From the NCBI GenBank assembly GCA_964466055.1, contig CAYXLW010000005.1, positions 1 through 64,000 on the forward strand: a DNA stretch of 64,000 bases, read 5' to 3'. The notes beneath the pieces were generated by a model that was not told the origin of the DNA, made no database searches, and was given only the letters and a program-made list of their open reading frames with translations. How positions within the stretch are numbered: the first letter of the stretch is position 1; each line of letters opens with the position of its first letter. The position numbers were made by a program, and so were the translations under genes. The DNA is from CAYXLW01 sp964466055. GTDB lineage: Bacteria; Patescibacteriota; Gracilibacteria; GCA-2401425. Positions 18,575-28,695 of the stretch are shown here, piece after piece.

Positions 18575-19783
18575 TTACTGATTTCCTGCCAAATCAGAAA
18601 GGCTAAGAATTGGTAACATGATTGCAACTACTAATCCTCCCACAGAAAGCCCAACCACAACAATAATAATTGGCTCAAGAATAGATGATAGATTTTTAAC
18701 TACACCATCAACATCATCCTCAAAAAACTCTGCTAATTTTATTGTAACTTTATCAAGTTGTGCGGTTTGTGTCCCAACGCCAATCATGCTTGTAACAATA
18801 GGAGGAAAGAGGCTATCTCCTCTCATATTATCCGCCATATTAATACCAATTTTTACATCATTTGCTATACGAAGAATCCTTAATCTGTATACTTCATTTC
18901 CAATCATTTCAGAGGAGATTTGAAGTGTTTTTATAATTGAGAGTCCACTTGCAGTAAGTGTGCCAATTCCACGACACATTTTTGAAAGTGCAACTTTTTG
19001 TGTTAAAGATCCGAAAATTGGGATTTTTAAAAGAAATAAATCCCACCAATATTTACCTTGTTTTGTTTTTCGTAAATAATTAATAGTCAAAATAAATAAA
19101 ACAAAATATATAATAATATTAAAAACATTGGGTAAATCAAATAATCCCCCCCTTTCAATCATAAAGTCAGAAAAATCAATTAACATTTGTGTCATCATTG
19201 GAAGCTCAGTGTTAAACGATTCAAACATTTCCTTAATTTGTGGGATTACAAGGGTCATAACTGCAAATAAAGCCACAATTAGAACAATAAAAATTACAAT
19301 AGGATATATCATTGCCCCTCTGAGTTTTTTTGTAAGGGAAGAACTTTTTTCCATCTGATCTGCCAAGTTTAAAAGAGAAACATTAAGCTTCCCTGAAGCT
19401 TCTCCAGATCTAACCATTCCAATTTCCACTTCAGAGAAATCTTTTGGATACTCTTCAAGTGAATCTGACAAGCTTTGTCCGCCTTCAACTCTTTTTAAAA
19501 TATCTTCAGAAATAATTTTTAACTTTAGTGATTCCACTTGTTCTTTTAAAATTTCCAACGCTTTAGTAATACTAATTCCAGCATTAATCATAGCAGCGAA
19601 AAGACGATAAAATATAACTTTATCTTTTAATTTTAAAGAGCTGTTTTTTGCAAGCCAACGGTTGACCTCTTCTATTGGACCTCTTTCTTCGCCATCAAGT
19701 TGATGAGAATTCTTTCTTTTTTTCTCTTCTTCTTTCTCTTTATCACTTAAAGATTCTGCATTTATAAAAAGTTTTTTAGGCAA
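18575..19783 (-). CDS. pilC: Type IV pilus inner-membrane platform protein PilC
   Basis: The 402-residue protein has a charged N-terminal tail (about 55 residues) and two T2SS-F domains: FYRLFAAMINAGISITKALE with GMVRSGEASGKL, then LSKMCRGIGTLTASGLSII with GVGTQTAQLDK, each followed by hydrophobic segments. This is the membrane platform that couples to the assembly ATPase. It is preceded in the cluster by a Cys-rich protein gene and then pilB. Confidence 0.93.
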   Translation of the reverse strand: MPKKLFINAESLSDKEKEEEKKRKNSHQLDGEERGPIEEVNRWLAKNSSLKLKDKVIFYRLFAAMINAGISITKALEILKEQVESLKLKIISEDILKRVEGGQSLSDSLEEYPKDFSEVEIGMVRSGEASGKLNVSLLNLADQMEKSSSLTKKLRGAMIYPIVIFIVLIVALFAVMTLVIPQIKEMFESFNTELPMMTQMLIDFSDFMIERGGLFDLPNVFNIIIYFVLFILTINYLRKTKQGKYWWDLFLLKIPIFGSLTQKVALSKMCRGIGTLTASGLSIIKTLQISSEMIGNEVYRLRILRIANDVKIGINMADNMRGDSLFPPIVTSMIGVGTQTAQLDKVTIKLAEFFEDDVDGVVKNLSSILEPIIIVVVGLSVGGLVVAIMLPILSLSDLAGNQ

Positions 19784-19830
19784 GGGCTTATTAGTTAAAA
19801 ATTTATTATTTAGCTATTTATGTTTAGATA

Positions 19831-21507
19831 CTAATATACTTCTTTCAAATAACACTCTTCACACAAAATCTTCTCTGGTCTTTCTGGAGAATAAGTTGTT
19901 TGTATTTCTTTAGTGCATTTGTCACAACTTCTAGACCATAATTTTCTTGGATTTCTAAGTGACATTCTGTCTTTATGTCTTTGATCTGGATGTCTTCTTG
20001 GTATTGGTAAATTATGATCTCTGTAAAACTTTAATTCTTGTGGGATTATTTTGTATGGTTTATTTGTAACTTCACATCTTATTGCCCAGTTTAAAATATC
20101 ATCTGGAATATCTTTTATATCATCTGGTAATTTGCTTGCTGGAATTATTTTATCTACCTTTGGAATTGGAGATTCATAATCTGACCATTTAAATCCTTTT
20201 TTTAATGCCTCTTCTTTTGTTAGAGGATAGTACTCATTTGCAACAGTTTCATTGTATCCAAATGGAGACAATCCAGAAGGAAAGAATTCACCCCATTCTC
20301 CTGTATTTTGCATATATTCTATTATCTTTGGTGCCAATTCTTCATATTCCTCCTTTGTATATTGTTTGTTTAAAATGCAGTATTTTTTATGTCTAAGTCC
20401 TATGCAACCAAAACAATCACTACAAGAAAAACAATGATCACTATAAAAAATATTATTGGAATCCCAACAATACATTGTACTTATATGGCTATTTTGTCTG
20501 ATAGAACTTATACATTCATAATTTAGTTCAGAATCAACAACGTATATACTGTCGTAACAGCTAAAGGCTTTTCTTGGGGAGTTAAAAATATAAGCACTAT
20601 CTTCTAGTTGGTGAACATCAAAACAATAAAAACCATTTTTACTCTCTGTGATATAATCTGCAATAATATCTTCATTATTGTAGCCGTGATAATACTTAAA
20701 AGAGGAGACTTCACTCTGTTTATTTAACTTATTCCCGAGTTCTTCAATATTTTTCTGAATAAGCTCTTTGTATTTTTCTAAAGCATTAAAATACTCTTCT
20801 TTAGAGTAAGGCTTGTTATTAATATGATATTTTTTTTGAACTAGTCCAACACAAAAAAGACAGTGCTCACAAGAATTACAGTTCTTACAAAAAATAAGAT
20901 TTTTCGAGTTTTCTGAATCTTGAGTAAACATACATTCATATAATTTATCGCTATCGATACATTCATAGCAATATTGACAATAATGAATATTTGCACAATC
21001 AAAGCAGTTATAGGAATAATTAGAAAAGAAGCAGTGACAACATTTTTCACTTTCCATGCCACTTACGCACATATAAGAATCTTTAAAATCTCCACAATAA
21101 GAGCAATACGCAATATTCTCTCCTATATTAAACATTGACATCCTTGGGACATTTTCTAAAAGTCTACTAAATTGTTGTGAAAAAGATATGTTAAAATTGT
21201 ACTCTTGGATGTAATCAAGTGGATTCCATTGATCTGACCACCAAATTTTTTGCTCATAAACTTTAAAGGGTTTATCAGGAGAAAAAACTGAAATAATATC
21301 TTTTCCTGTTAAGTCACATTTTCTTTTATATAGTTTTCTCTCATTTCTAAAGCTTAATCTCCTTTGTTGTCTGCATTCAGGGCAAAATGTTGGAATGGGT
21401 ATTTGATATTTTTTACCACTAAATATAGGTGAAATTTTATCATAAAATTTTATGTCATCATCTGTGATTTCAAAATTTGCATTACATTTTTTACAGTTTT
21501 TTTGCAT
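19831..21507 (-). CDS. Cys-rich multi-zinc-ribbon protein (CPR family, copy 1)
   Basis: The 558-residue protein begins with CKKC and FCPECRQQRRLSFRNERKL, then a long central stretch in which short Cys-x-x-Cys units recur every 6-15 residues (for example CSYCGDF, CQYCYECID, CKNCNSCEHCLFC), and ends with paired CDKC and CEEC ribbons. It is a paralogue of the protein at 60466-62154. Proteins of this type are frequent in CPR genomes, often mis-annotated as CaiB/BaiF; their function is not established. The Cys pattern suggests many zinc sites. It lies between pilB and pilC in the same direction, which is an odd position. Confidence 0.82.
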   Translation of the reverse strand: MQKNCKKCNANFEITDDDIKFYDKISPIFSGKKYQIPIPTFCPECRQQRRLSFRNERKLYKRKCDLTGKDIISVFSPDKPFKVYEQKIWWSDQWNPLDYIQEYNFNISFSQQFSRLLENVPRMSMFNIGENIAYCSYCGDFKDSYMCVSGMESEKCCHCFFSNYSYNCFDCANIHYCQYCYECIDSDKLYECMFTQDSENSKNLIFCKNCNSCEHCLFCVGLVQKKYHINNKPYSKEEYFNALEKYKELIQKNIEELGNKLNKQSEVSSFKYYHGYNNEDIIADYITESKNGFYCFDVHQLEDSAYIFNSPRKAFSCYDSIYVVDSELNYECISSIRQNSHISTMYCWDSNNIFYSDHCFSCSDCFGCIGLRHKKYCILNKQYTKEEYEELAPKIIEYMQNTGEWGEFFPSGLSPFGYNETVANEYYPLTKEEALKKGFKWSDYESPIPKVDKIIPASKLPDDIKDIPDDILNWAIRCEVTNKPYKIIPQELKFYRDHNLPIPRRHPDQRHKDRMSLRNPRKLWSRSCDKCTKEIQTTYSPERPEKILCEECYLKEVY

Positions 21508-21550
21508 AAAATAATCTTAAGTTTACTTGTTTATAGGGCTAACTAAAAAG

Positions 21551-22786
21551 CTACTCTTTATTTGCCTCCTCAAAAACTTCCTCAATTGTAGTTAAACCAG
21601 CAAGTGCTTTTATTAATCCATCTTGTAATATTGATACAAACCCTTGAGCTATCGCCATTTTTCCAATTTCATTAATATCAGCACTTTTACTTATAAGAAT
21701 TTCAATTTCTTTAGTAACGTGAAGAACCTCATAAATTCCAATTCTACCTTTATATCCAGTCCCATTACATTCATCACATCCTTTTCCCTGTATAAAATAA
21801 ACATCATTAAATGAGCTTGGATCCACTCCTTCTGAGGGAGGGAGATTTCTAAGATTTTTTAAAACATCATCAATTAGCCCCTGTTCAGGCTTATATGGCT
21901 CTTTACAATTAGAGCAAACTCTTCTTACAAGTCTTTGTGCGCCTATGTTTGTAATTGCAGCAGCAAATAAGTAAGGCTTAACTCCCATATCTAAAACTCT
22001 AGAAATAGTAGCAAGTGCAGAATTTGTATGAATAGTGGATAACACAAGATGTCCTGTAAGAGAGGCGCGTATTGCAATTTCTATTGTTTCTTTATCACGG
22101 ATTTCTCCTAGCATTATAATATCAGGGTCTTGCCTAAGTGCAGCTCGAAGTCCTTCAGTAAAAGAATAACCAATATCAGAATGCATTTGACTTTGAGCAA
22201 GTCCTTTCATCTCATATTCAACAGGATCTTCAAGCGTCATTATATTAACGGAGTCATTATTTATTCTTGATAGTGCTGAATATAAAGTTGTTGTTTTCCC
22301 AGATCCAGTTGGACCCGTCATCAAAATAATTCCATTAGGTTGGGATATACCATCTACAAGGTTTTTTAATGCACTTCCCCTAATCCCAAGTTCTTTAAAA
22401 GAGGGGATTTCTCTGCTTTTATCTTGTAAACGTATAACAACTTTTTCTCCATGTATTGTAGGAATTGTATTAATACGAAGATCCATATTTCTCCCTGTTT
22501 CTGTAACTACGTTTGCTTTCCCATCTTGAGGAATTCTTTGTTCATCAATTTTTAATCCTGCTAGAATTTTTATTCTAGAAATAAGTGCAAGATGAAAATT
22601 ACTTGGGATTTGAACGATAGTTCTTAAAACTCCATCAATACGAATTCTTAAGCGAGTATATTTATCCTCAGGTTCAATATGAACATCACTAGCTTTTTGC
22701 TCCAATGCATATGACAAAATATTTTGTACTAATGCTGGGATATTCCCTGAAACAATGCCGTTTTTTATATTTTCTAACAAACTCAT
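21551..22786 (-). CDS. pilB: Type IV pilus assembly ATPase PilB (short form)
   Basis: The 411-residue protein is a GspE/PilB hexameric ATPase: Walker A GPTGSGKTTT, Asp box and Walker B DIIMLGEIRD, His box LSTIHTN, and a zinc-binding CSNC...CDEC pair typical of extension ATPases. The usual N-terminal MshEN regulatory domain (about 150 residues) is absent; the protein starts directly with the N2 domain (ASDVHIEP). Absence of that domain is known from some lineages and may alter docking to the PilM/N platform. No retraction ATPase pilT is present in this window. Confidence 0.94.
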   Translation of the reverse strand: MSLLENIKNGIVSGNIPALVQNILSYALEQKASDVHIEPEDKYTRLRIRIDGVLRTIVQIPSNFHLALISRIKILAGLKIDEQRIPQDGKANVVTETGRNMDLRINTIPTIHGEKVVIRLQDKSREIPSFKELGIRGSALKNLVDGISQPNGIILMTGPTGSGKTTTLYSALSRINNDSVNIMTLEDPVEYEMKGLAQSQMHSDIGYSFTEGLRAALRQDPDIIMLGEIRDKETIEIAIRASLTGHLVLSTIHTNSALATISRVLDMGVKPYLFAAAITNIGAQRLVRRVCSNCKEPYKPEQGLIDDVLKNLRNLPPSEGVDPSSFNDVYFIQGKGCDECNGTGYKGRIGIYEVLHVTKEIEILISKSADINEIGKMAIAQGFVSILQDGLIKALAGLTTIEEVFEEANKE

Positions 22787-22860
22787 AAATATATACTAGA
22801 GATTAGGGGGTAGGAGGTAAAGAATTAGCCGTCAGTCTTGAGTCTATAAGTCATTTAGTG

Positions 22861-23889
22861 TTATTGGCTTAATTTTAATTCTTTATTTTTATCATTGTTC
22901 ATTTTCTCAAATTTTTCTTCTTTTTGGAAATATACATTCAACTTTAAAGAATAAGATTTTACTAAAATTTCTTTGGATACCTCTTTATCAATTTCGTTTA
23001 TTGGTAAATTTAACGATTCCACTGACATGATAGGAACAGGACTTCCTTTGAAATAATATTTCTTAATATCTCCTGAATGATAAATAAATTTTAAAAATTG
23101 CTCAAACTTATCGTTACTAGCATCGATAGATACATTTATTGGTAAAACACGATATTCAGCAGGTATTGTAATTTTAGGAGAGTTTTTCCATTTAATTAAG
23201 AGTTTTTTACTTTTTACAGAATCACTAATATTAGAAAAACTTTCCTCTGTTATATCATTTCTGAAAAATACTTTTTCTCCCTTCATGCTATCAAAGAATA
23301 TTTCTGGCCAATTCTTTTCGTCTCCACCAAATATCTCTCTAAGATCTTTCTCTAAAACAAAAGAGCGCTTCTTTTGTTGCAATTTTTCTGCAGGAATACT
23401 TATATTCTCTTCTTTTCCAAATGATATATTTTTTAAAATAATAGGTGCTTCTTCGGTGCTCATTGTGACAGTATAATCCTCAAGTAATGTAACTACAGGA
23501 TAAATTTCATTATCTTTTAAAAGAGACTTGTTCAAAATCTCAAGCTCATCCTTTTTGTTTTTCATAACTTTTTCTTCTTCTTCTGTTAACTCTTTTTTTA
23601 ATTTATCATTTAAATATTTTTTCCCTTCTTTTCCATATTCTTCACCATAAATATCACTGACAATATTCCTAATACTTGCCTTTACTTCACCCATTTTAGA
23701 TATCCCTGGTATTATTATAAATGTTATGCTGATTATTAAAATTACACAGCCAGTAGAGAGCAATAGTATAAGTTTCTCTAAAGTGGATAGTGATTTTTTT
23801 TTCATCAAATTACTACCAAAACTATGTTTTTTTAAAAAAAACATATATTCCTTCACCTTCTCAATTATTTTTTTAAAATCCATTTTCAT
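22861..23889 (-). CDS. Putative PilO-like pilus assembly protein
   Basis: The 342-residue protein has a basic cytoplasmic N-terminus, one membrane helix (about residues 45-62), a charged coiled-coil section (residues 75-125) and a C-terminal mixed domain. This topology and its place upstream of pilB match PilO, although sequence similarity is not obvious by eye. It would sit in the inner membrane pairing with the PilN-like protein encoded just before it. Confidence 0.5.
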   Translation of the reverse strand: MKMDFKKIIEKVKEYMFFLKKHSFGSNLMKKKSLSTLEKLILLLSTGCVILIISITFIIIPGISKMGEVKASIRNIVSDIYGEEYGKEGKKYLNDKLKKELTEEEEKVMKNKKDELEILNKSLLKDNEIYPVVTLLEDYTVTMSTEEAPIILKNISFGKEENISIPAEKLQQKKRSFVLEKDLREIFGGDEKNWPEIFFDSMKGEKVFFRNDITEESFSNISDSVKSKKLLIKWKNSPKITIPAEYRVLPINVSIDASNDKFEQFLKFIYHSGDIKKYYFKGSPVPIMSVESLNLPINEIDKEVSKEILVKSYSLKLNVYFQKEEKFEKMNNDKNKELKLSQ

Positions 23890-23942
23890 TTAATTAAAGC
23901 TTTATATTATTAGAATTTATCTAGAATTCCTCTCTAATTTTT

Positions 23943-25316
23943 TTATTTTCCCAAGTATTTAAATTTAAGTGAAAAATTTGTTGAAAATCCTTCAAGGTCT
24001 TCATCTGTGTATTCCTGTTTACTAAAAGTTTTCATTTCAGCTCCGTAAAACGAGGGATGAGTATTTATTGAATTAATTAATTTTGTTGCAAGTAAAAATA
24101 CTCTTCCAGAAGGATCAATTATTTGTCCAGTAACGTTTATATCTTTCGTTTCGGCATTACCAGAAAAAGTGTTGTACTGTATATAGTGTAAAATATAGTT
24201 GTATGGGAAAGCTTGAAGTGTCGCAGTATCAAGATCATCTCTAATTGTAAGCCAGTCAATTTTTTTAACAATAATTTCTTCTAAGGCAATAGTTAAAGGA
24301 GCATTGACTTCACCTCGCCTTAAGCTTTCAAGTTTCTGTTCATATTCAAATATTTTTTTATTTAAATCAGTAAGCTCTTGTTCATACACTTCTTTTTGTG
24401 AAAATAGATTTGGCTGATTAAAGATTCCAAGTATTTTATTTTCTTCATCAAACTGAATATGAAAAAATAGCCAGCTAAAAAATAATATTATAGAAGAGGA
24501 TATTATAAAGATATAAGATAACTCTATATATCTTAGAAATGGGTTAAAATAAACAACAATATTTTCTTTTTTATCGTTTTTGTCACTTAACTCAAAATCT
24601 GCAGAACTTTTCTTAATTTGAGAATCTTCTTTATCTTTATCTTTTTCTTTTAAAATAGATTCTAAAATATCTTCTTCATTATTTTTTGTTTTGCCAAAAA
24701 CATTTTCAAAATTACTTACATTTTCTTCTGGCAATTCTGTTTGTGTACTTTTATTTTGTAAAATTTGTTGAGTTTCTAGAAAATCATCAAATTCTTCACC
24801 TTTATGCTCTTTTTTTAATAACTCAAAAACATTTTTCATTTCTTCAAGTTTTTTGTTCCATATATTTTTTAATTTTTCAAATATAGAAACTTTCTTGTTC
24901 ATAGTTTCTTCATCTTGGGATTCACCATTATTAGCATTCTTAAAGTCTTTTTCTTTAGATAATAAAATTTTTTCATATTTTAAATAAGTTTTTTCATCTG
25001 TACGAGCATGAATATCTGCAAGCAATGCATGTGCTTCATCTTTATTGTTATTTATAATATTATTATCAAACTTCTTAAATAAATATTTCAATTCTTCTTT
25101 TTTTGTAAATTCTAATATTTCAATTTTTTCATTTTCGGTCATTTCATAAAAATGCTGATTTAAAAGTTCTTTGTTTTTTTGAAAATCGCCTAAATGTGAG
25201 CTCACTATAATATTATCTTTTAAATGTTCAATATTTTTATTCCACTCCTTCTTTCTAGCTTTTTCGAGCTGTTTTTTTAATATCTGTTTTTTGGGAAATT
25301 TTAAAAATTCAAACAT
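23943..25316 (-). CDS. Putative PilN-like protein with N-terminal helical repeats
   Basis: In this 457-residue protein a soluble, highly charged helical region (residues 1-250) precedes a single membrane helix (about 258-280, LSYIFIISSSIILFFSWLFF), then a coiled coil (QELTDLNKKIFEYEQKLESL) and a C-terminal domain of about 120 residues. The membrane and C-terminal part resembles PilN; the N-terminal extension is unusual and its repeat style resembles the 1049-residue neighbour, with which it may interact. Assignment rests on topology and context. Confidence 0.45.
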   Translation of the reverse strand: MFEFLKFPKKQILKKQLEKARKKEWNKNIEHLKDNIIVSSHLGDFQKNKELLNQHFYEMTENEKIEILEFTKKEELKYLFKKFDNNIINNNKDEAHALLADIHARTDEKTYLKYEKILLSKEKDFKNANNGESQDEETMNKKVSIFEKLKNIWNKKLEEMKNVFELLKKEHKGEEFDDFLETQQILQNKSTQTELPEENVSNFENVFGKTKNNEEDILESILKEKDKDKEDSQIKKSSADFELSDKNDKKENIVVYFNPFLRYIELSYIFIISSSIILFFSWLFFHIQFDEENKILGIFNQPNLFSQKEVYEQELTDLNKKIFEYEQKLESLRRGEVNAPLTIALEEIIVKKIDWLTIRDDLDTATLQAFPYNYILHYIQYNTFSGNAETKDINVTGQIIDPSGRVFLLATKLINSINTHPSFYGAEMKTFSKQEYTDEDLEGFSTNFSLKFKYLGK

Positions 25317-25325
25317 TCTAAAAAA

Positions 25326-28300
25326 TTATATTTCATGTAATAAAGATTCCGCCTCACTAAATCTTTTCTCGGATATAAGCTTTTTTATTGTATATTCTTT
25401 TTCCTGTTTTTCAATTTTTTTAACTAAATCGTTATCTCCAATTTCTTTTGCTATATTTTTGTCATTATTAAAATATGCTTTTATATTTTCTATGTTCAAA
25501 TCCATAAAATTGTCAAGTACAGGATTTTCTAAAAATTTTATTATATTTATTTTTAATTTTTTCCATTCATCAAAATTGGATATCTCTTTAACTTGAGGGA
25601 TTATTTTTATTATTTCTTCAAAGTTTTTATGCTCTAAAAATCTTATTAAATCTGATGATATTAGGCTAAATTTTTTTAATCTTTTTTCTTCGGACTTACT
25701 TCCCTCAATTTTAATTATATATAAATATAATTTTTCTGCTTCTGGAAAATTCAGAATAAATGCTTTTTTAAGTTCAAATCTGGCTTCTTGAAATTTTTCT
25801 TCTTTAATTTTTTGTTTAATATCTTTCATGTAAATCTCCCATTTTTCTAGATTAGGGGAAATTTTTCCTCCTAACGTTTTTTGATACTTTAATAAAAAAT
25901 CAGCAAAATCCTTTTCTCCTAACCTTTTTATAGCATCAATATGCTTCCTGTCAGAGCTTGGATTTTTCTTCCATAAATTATAATGTTTTAAAATAGATTC
26001 GGTATGTGTTATTTCAGAATAAGTAAAAGAACCTTTTTCTATAATTATATCTTCTTTTTCTCTCAAAATAGTTTTCAAGTTTTCTGAATTTTTTAAATCT
26101 ATAATTTCAAAAATCTTAAGATAATCCTTTGCCTTCTTTATTTCTTCATGTTCTAGTAAAGTTATAATTCTTTTTTCTAAAAAATTCTTAAATTCATTTA
26201 ATTGATTTGTTTTCTCTAAAATTTCTAAAAACTCATCCTTTTTTGTTATAAGAATAATTTGTTCAATAATAGAGATAGAGCCATCAAAATCTTTTTTACT
26301 AAAATGCTCTTTTATTTTATTTATTTTAAATTCAAGCACATCTTTAATTTTTTGCTTTTTTTGCTCATATTCTTTTTCAAGACACTTTTTTAGTAAAGAT
26401 TCAGCTAAATCGTAATACTTTAATTTTATAAAATTTTCTATAATTTGTCGCACTTCTATAAAAGAATTTGACTGCAATAAACTTTCAGATTCATTTAAAT
26501 TATTTTGAATAATCATTTCTTTTGATTCTTGTAATTTTTCTTGATACCAAGGTAGTTCTTCTCTTGTTGCTATTAGTTGTATTTTTTCAAATATATCAAA
26601 AGCTTTTTCATAAGAGGTATCACATGCTCTTTCGAAAGATAATTTTAATGTTTTCAGTTTCAGCTTTCTGTCATTATCGAACACTTCCTCAGATTTTTTT
26701 TGATATGCATTGAATAGCTGTTCGGATCTTTGTAAAGAGAAGTTATGTTTTTTAGAGAGATAACTTTCAAAATTCCTAGTTTCAATTTCATTTAGAATTT
26801 TTTGGAAAGTTATTTCCTCTTTTGCTTTGTTTAGGGATTTTTTTAGCTCTTTATCTGCAATGCTATTTTTTAATTTTAAAAGCTTATCAGATTCTTGAAT
26901 TGCTTTATCAAATAATTTTTCTAGTTTATATTTATCAATATTTTCCTGTATTTTATTTAATTCTTTTTGTAATGCTATTTTTTCATAAACATTCTTATAA
27001 TCGCCAAATTTAATTAGCATTTTTTCTCTTAAAGAAAGAGAAAGAGTCTTATTTTTAAGTAGTTTTTCAGCATCTGAAAAATTATTATCTTTCAAAAAAG
27101 TCATGAAATCGTCAAAGACAATTTTCTCTTTAAGCTGTTTCTCAAAAGTTAAAAACTCATTCTTAGAGAAATATTTTTTTGCTTCCTTTAATAATTCAGT
27201 GGACTGATTGTTGTCAGATTGGGTTAACGAACTCCTAAATTTCTCTTTCCAAGATATCTTAATCTTATTTAGTTTTTGAATTTCAATTTCCTCTTTTTTT
27301 TCAACTAATATATTTGTTAAATAAAAAAATGCCTCTTTATCTAATGCCTCCAATTTATTTATTAAGGTCTCAGTTTTAGAAAAATTGTTTTGATCTAACG
27401 CACTTTTAGCATCTTCAAGTAAAGAAATAATCCTTTTACTTTTTTCAATTTCATCTGAGTTGATTATTTTATTTCTTATTTGAACTTTTGTCTCAGCATC
27501 CATTAGCTCGTTTTCTAGCACTTTAAATTTCTCAAGCAATATATAGCTACTTAGCTTTTTTAAGACACTTCGAGCAGAATCAAAATCTTCTTTTTGTATA
27601 AACCACTCGAAATCATTAAGTAATGATTGTTTTTTTTGTAAGTTTTTTTTCTCTTTTATCTCTTCACTCTTTTCCTCTAGTTTTTTGTATAAATCAGATA
27701 AAATAGTTATTGGAAGCCCAGATTTGTCCAAAATGCTTTTTGCAGCAACAATCATTTCATCTTCAAGTGCCTTATTAAAATTAACAAATATTTTTTTCTT
27801 TCTCTCCTCTTCAATTATATGAAATGATTCCAAGGCTTTTTCGTAATCTTTCTCTAGTAATTCTTTAGTATTAGAATCAAAATAATCTCTAGCCTTATTT
27901 AAAGAAGTTTCTGCTAAAAATATTATTTTATTTAATATTTTTGTTGATTTTATTTTTTTACTTTCCTCATTTGACACCTTTTGATATTTTTCTTTTTTTT
28001 CAATTTCTCCTTTATTTCTTTTTTCAGCTTTATCTTTTTCTTCTTTAAGTCTTAGTTTAAGTTTATTTGCAAGATCAATATCTTTATCTTTAAGTCTTAT
28101 AATTTCATTTATTTCTTCTTCTGCAAAATCAAAGAACTCATCATTTAAAAAAGTTTCAAATGCTTCAATATGCCCCAATATTTCTTGAGATTTTTTTTGT
28201 TCATTGTTTTCTTCCTCTTCGAGTAAGTCATAATTTTCTTGTATTAGCTCATATTGTTCTTTGTTGTTTTTAAGAAGATTTTTTTTCTGAAACTCTTCAA

Positions 28301-28475
28301 ATTCTTCATCTAACTCTTTTGCTAATTTTTCTCCACCTTGGTATGTTTTCATTTCTTTTATATTTTTTTCTGCAAGCAAAATATCTCCATTTTTAATGGC
28401 TTTTTTAAAAGCTTCATAGTGTTCTATAATTTTTAGAGGAGCAATTGATAAATCGCTTTGGTTTTGTGGTGGCAT
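25326..28475 (-). CDS. Giant alpha-helical repeat protein heading the pilus cluster
   Basis: A 1049-residue soluble protein without signal peptide or membrane helix, extremely rich in Lys, Glu, Leu and Asn. It is built of degenerate helix-turn-helix repeats of roughly 35-45 residues with the recurring pattern F-x-x-a-x-x-x-x-d/n-F-x-x-A-x-x-L-L (for example FMTFLKDNNFSDAEKLL, LIRFLEHKNFEEIIKII, KKLISEKRFSEAESLL), similar in style to TPR-like solenoids. No known family recognised. It is the first gene of the leftward pilus cluster, 9 bases before the PilN-like gene, with its own promoter, so it may be a cytoplasmic scaffold replacing PilM/PilZ-type partners. That role is inference. Confidence 0.75.
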   Translation of the reverse strand: MPPQNQSDLSIAPLKIIEHYEAFKKAIKNGDILLAEKNIKEMKTYQGGEKLAKELDEEFEEFQKKNLLKNNKEQYELIQENYDLLEEEENNEQKKSQEILGHIEAFETFLNDEFFDFAEEEINEIIRLKDKDIDLANKLKLRLKEEKDKAEKRNKGEIEKKEKYQKVSNEESKKIKSTKILNKIIFLAETSLNKARDYFDSNTKELLEKDYEKALESFHIIEEERKKKIFVNFNKALEDEMIVAAKSILDKSGLPITILSDLYKKLEEKSEEIKEKKNLQKKQSLLNDFEWFIQKEDFDSARSVLKKLSSYILLEKFKVLENELMDAETKVQIRNKIINSDEIEKSKRIISLLEDAKSALDQNNFSKTETLINKLEALDKEAFFYLTNILVEKKEEIEIQKLNKIKISWKEKFRSSLTQSDNNQSTELLKEAKKYFSKNEFLTFEKQLKEKIVFDDFMTFLKDNNFSDAEKLLKNKTLSLSLREKMLIKFGDYKNVYEKIALQKELNKIQENIDKYKLEKLFDKAIQESDKLLKLKNSIADKELKKSLNKAKEEITFQKILNEIETRNFESYLSKKHNFSLQRSEQLFNAYQKKSEEVFDNDRKLKLKTLKLSFERACDTSYEKAFDIFEKIQLIATREELPWYQEKLQESKEMIIQNNLNESESLLQSNSFIEVRQIIENFIKLKYYDLAESLLKKCLEKEYEQKKQKIKDVLEFKINKIKEHFSKKDFDGSISIIEQIILITKKDEFLEILEKTNQLNEFKNFLEKRIITLLEHEEIKKAKDYLKIFEIIDLKNSENLKTILREKEDIIIEKGSFTYSEITHTESILKHYNLWKKNPSSDRKHIDAIKRLGEKDFADFLLKYQKTLGGKISPNLEKWEIYMKDIKQKIKEEKFQEARFELKKAFILNFPEAEKLYLYIIKIEGSKSEEKRLKKFSLISSDLIRFLEHKNFEEIIKIIPQVKEISNFDEWKKLKINIIKFLENPVLDNFMDLNIENIKAYFNNDKNIAKEIGDNDLVKKIEKQEKEYTIKKLISEKRFSEAESLLHEI

Positions 28476-28507
28476 GCAAATGGGAATTTTACTTTTTCTC
28501 TAGAATG

Positions 28508-28536
28508 AATATACTCCTCTTGCATAAGCTATTCAA
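28508..28536 (-). promoter_or_regulatory. Promoter of the pilus cluster
   Basis: On the minus strand TTGAAT (28531-28536), a 17-base spacer and TATATT (28508-28513), about 35 bases before the start codon of the giant helical-repeat gene. Confidence 0.6.
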
Positions 28537-28695
28537 GGAAATAACAATGAATAATTGGCAACAATTAACCAAAGAAAAATATAATTTAGAATCAAATTGA
28601 TATTAATTGGCATATAAAAAAATCTCTAATTAAAAATAGTTAATCTAAAGCCTAAAGCTTTTCTGACTTATAATAGTTAAAATCTAATCAAAGAT

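Noticed and set aside
28661..28674. TTCTGAC near prfB as a possible RF2 frameshift site
   Set aside because: A +1 shift there would run into TAA/TAG at once, and the downstream frame has its own ATG after a stop codon.
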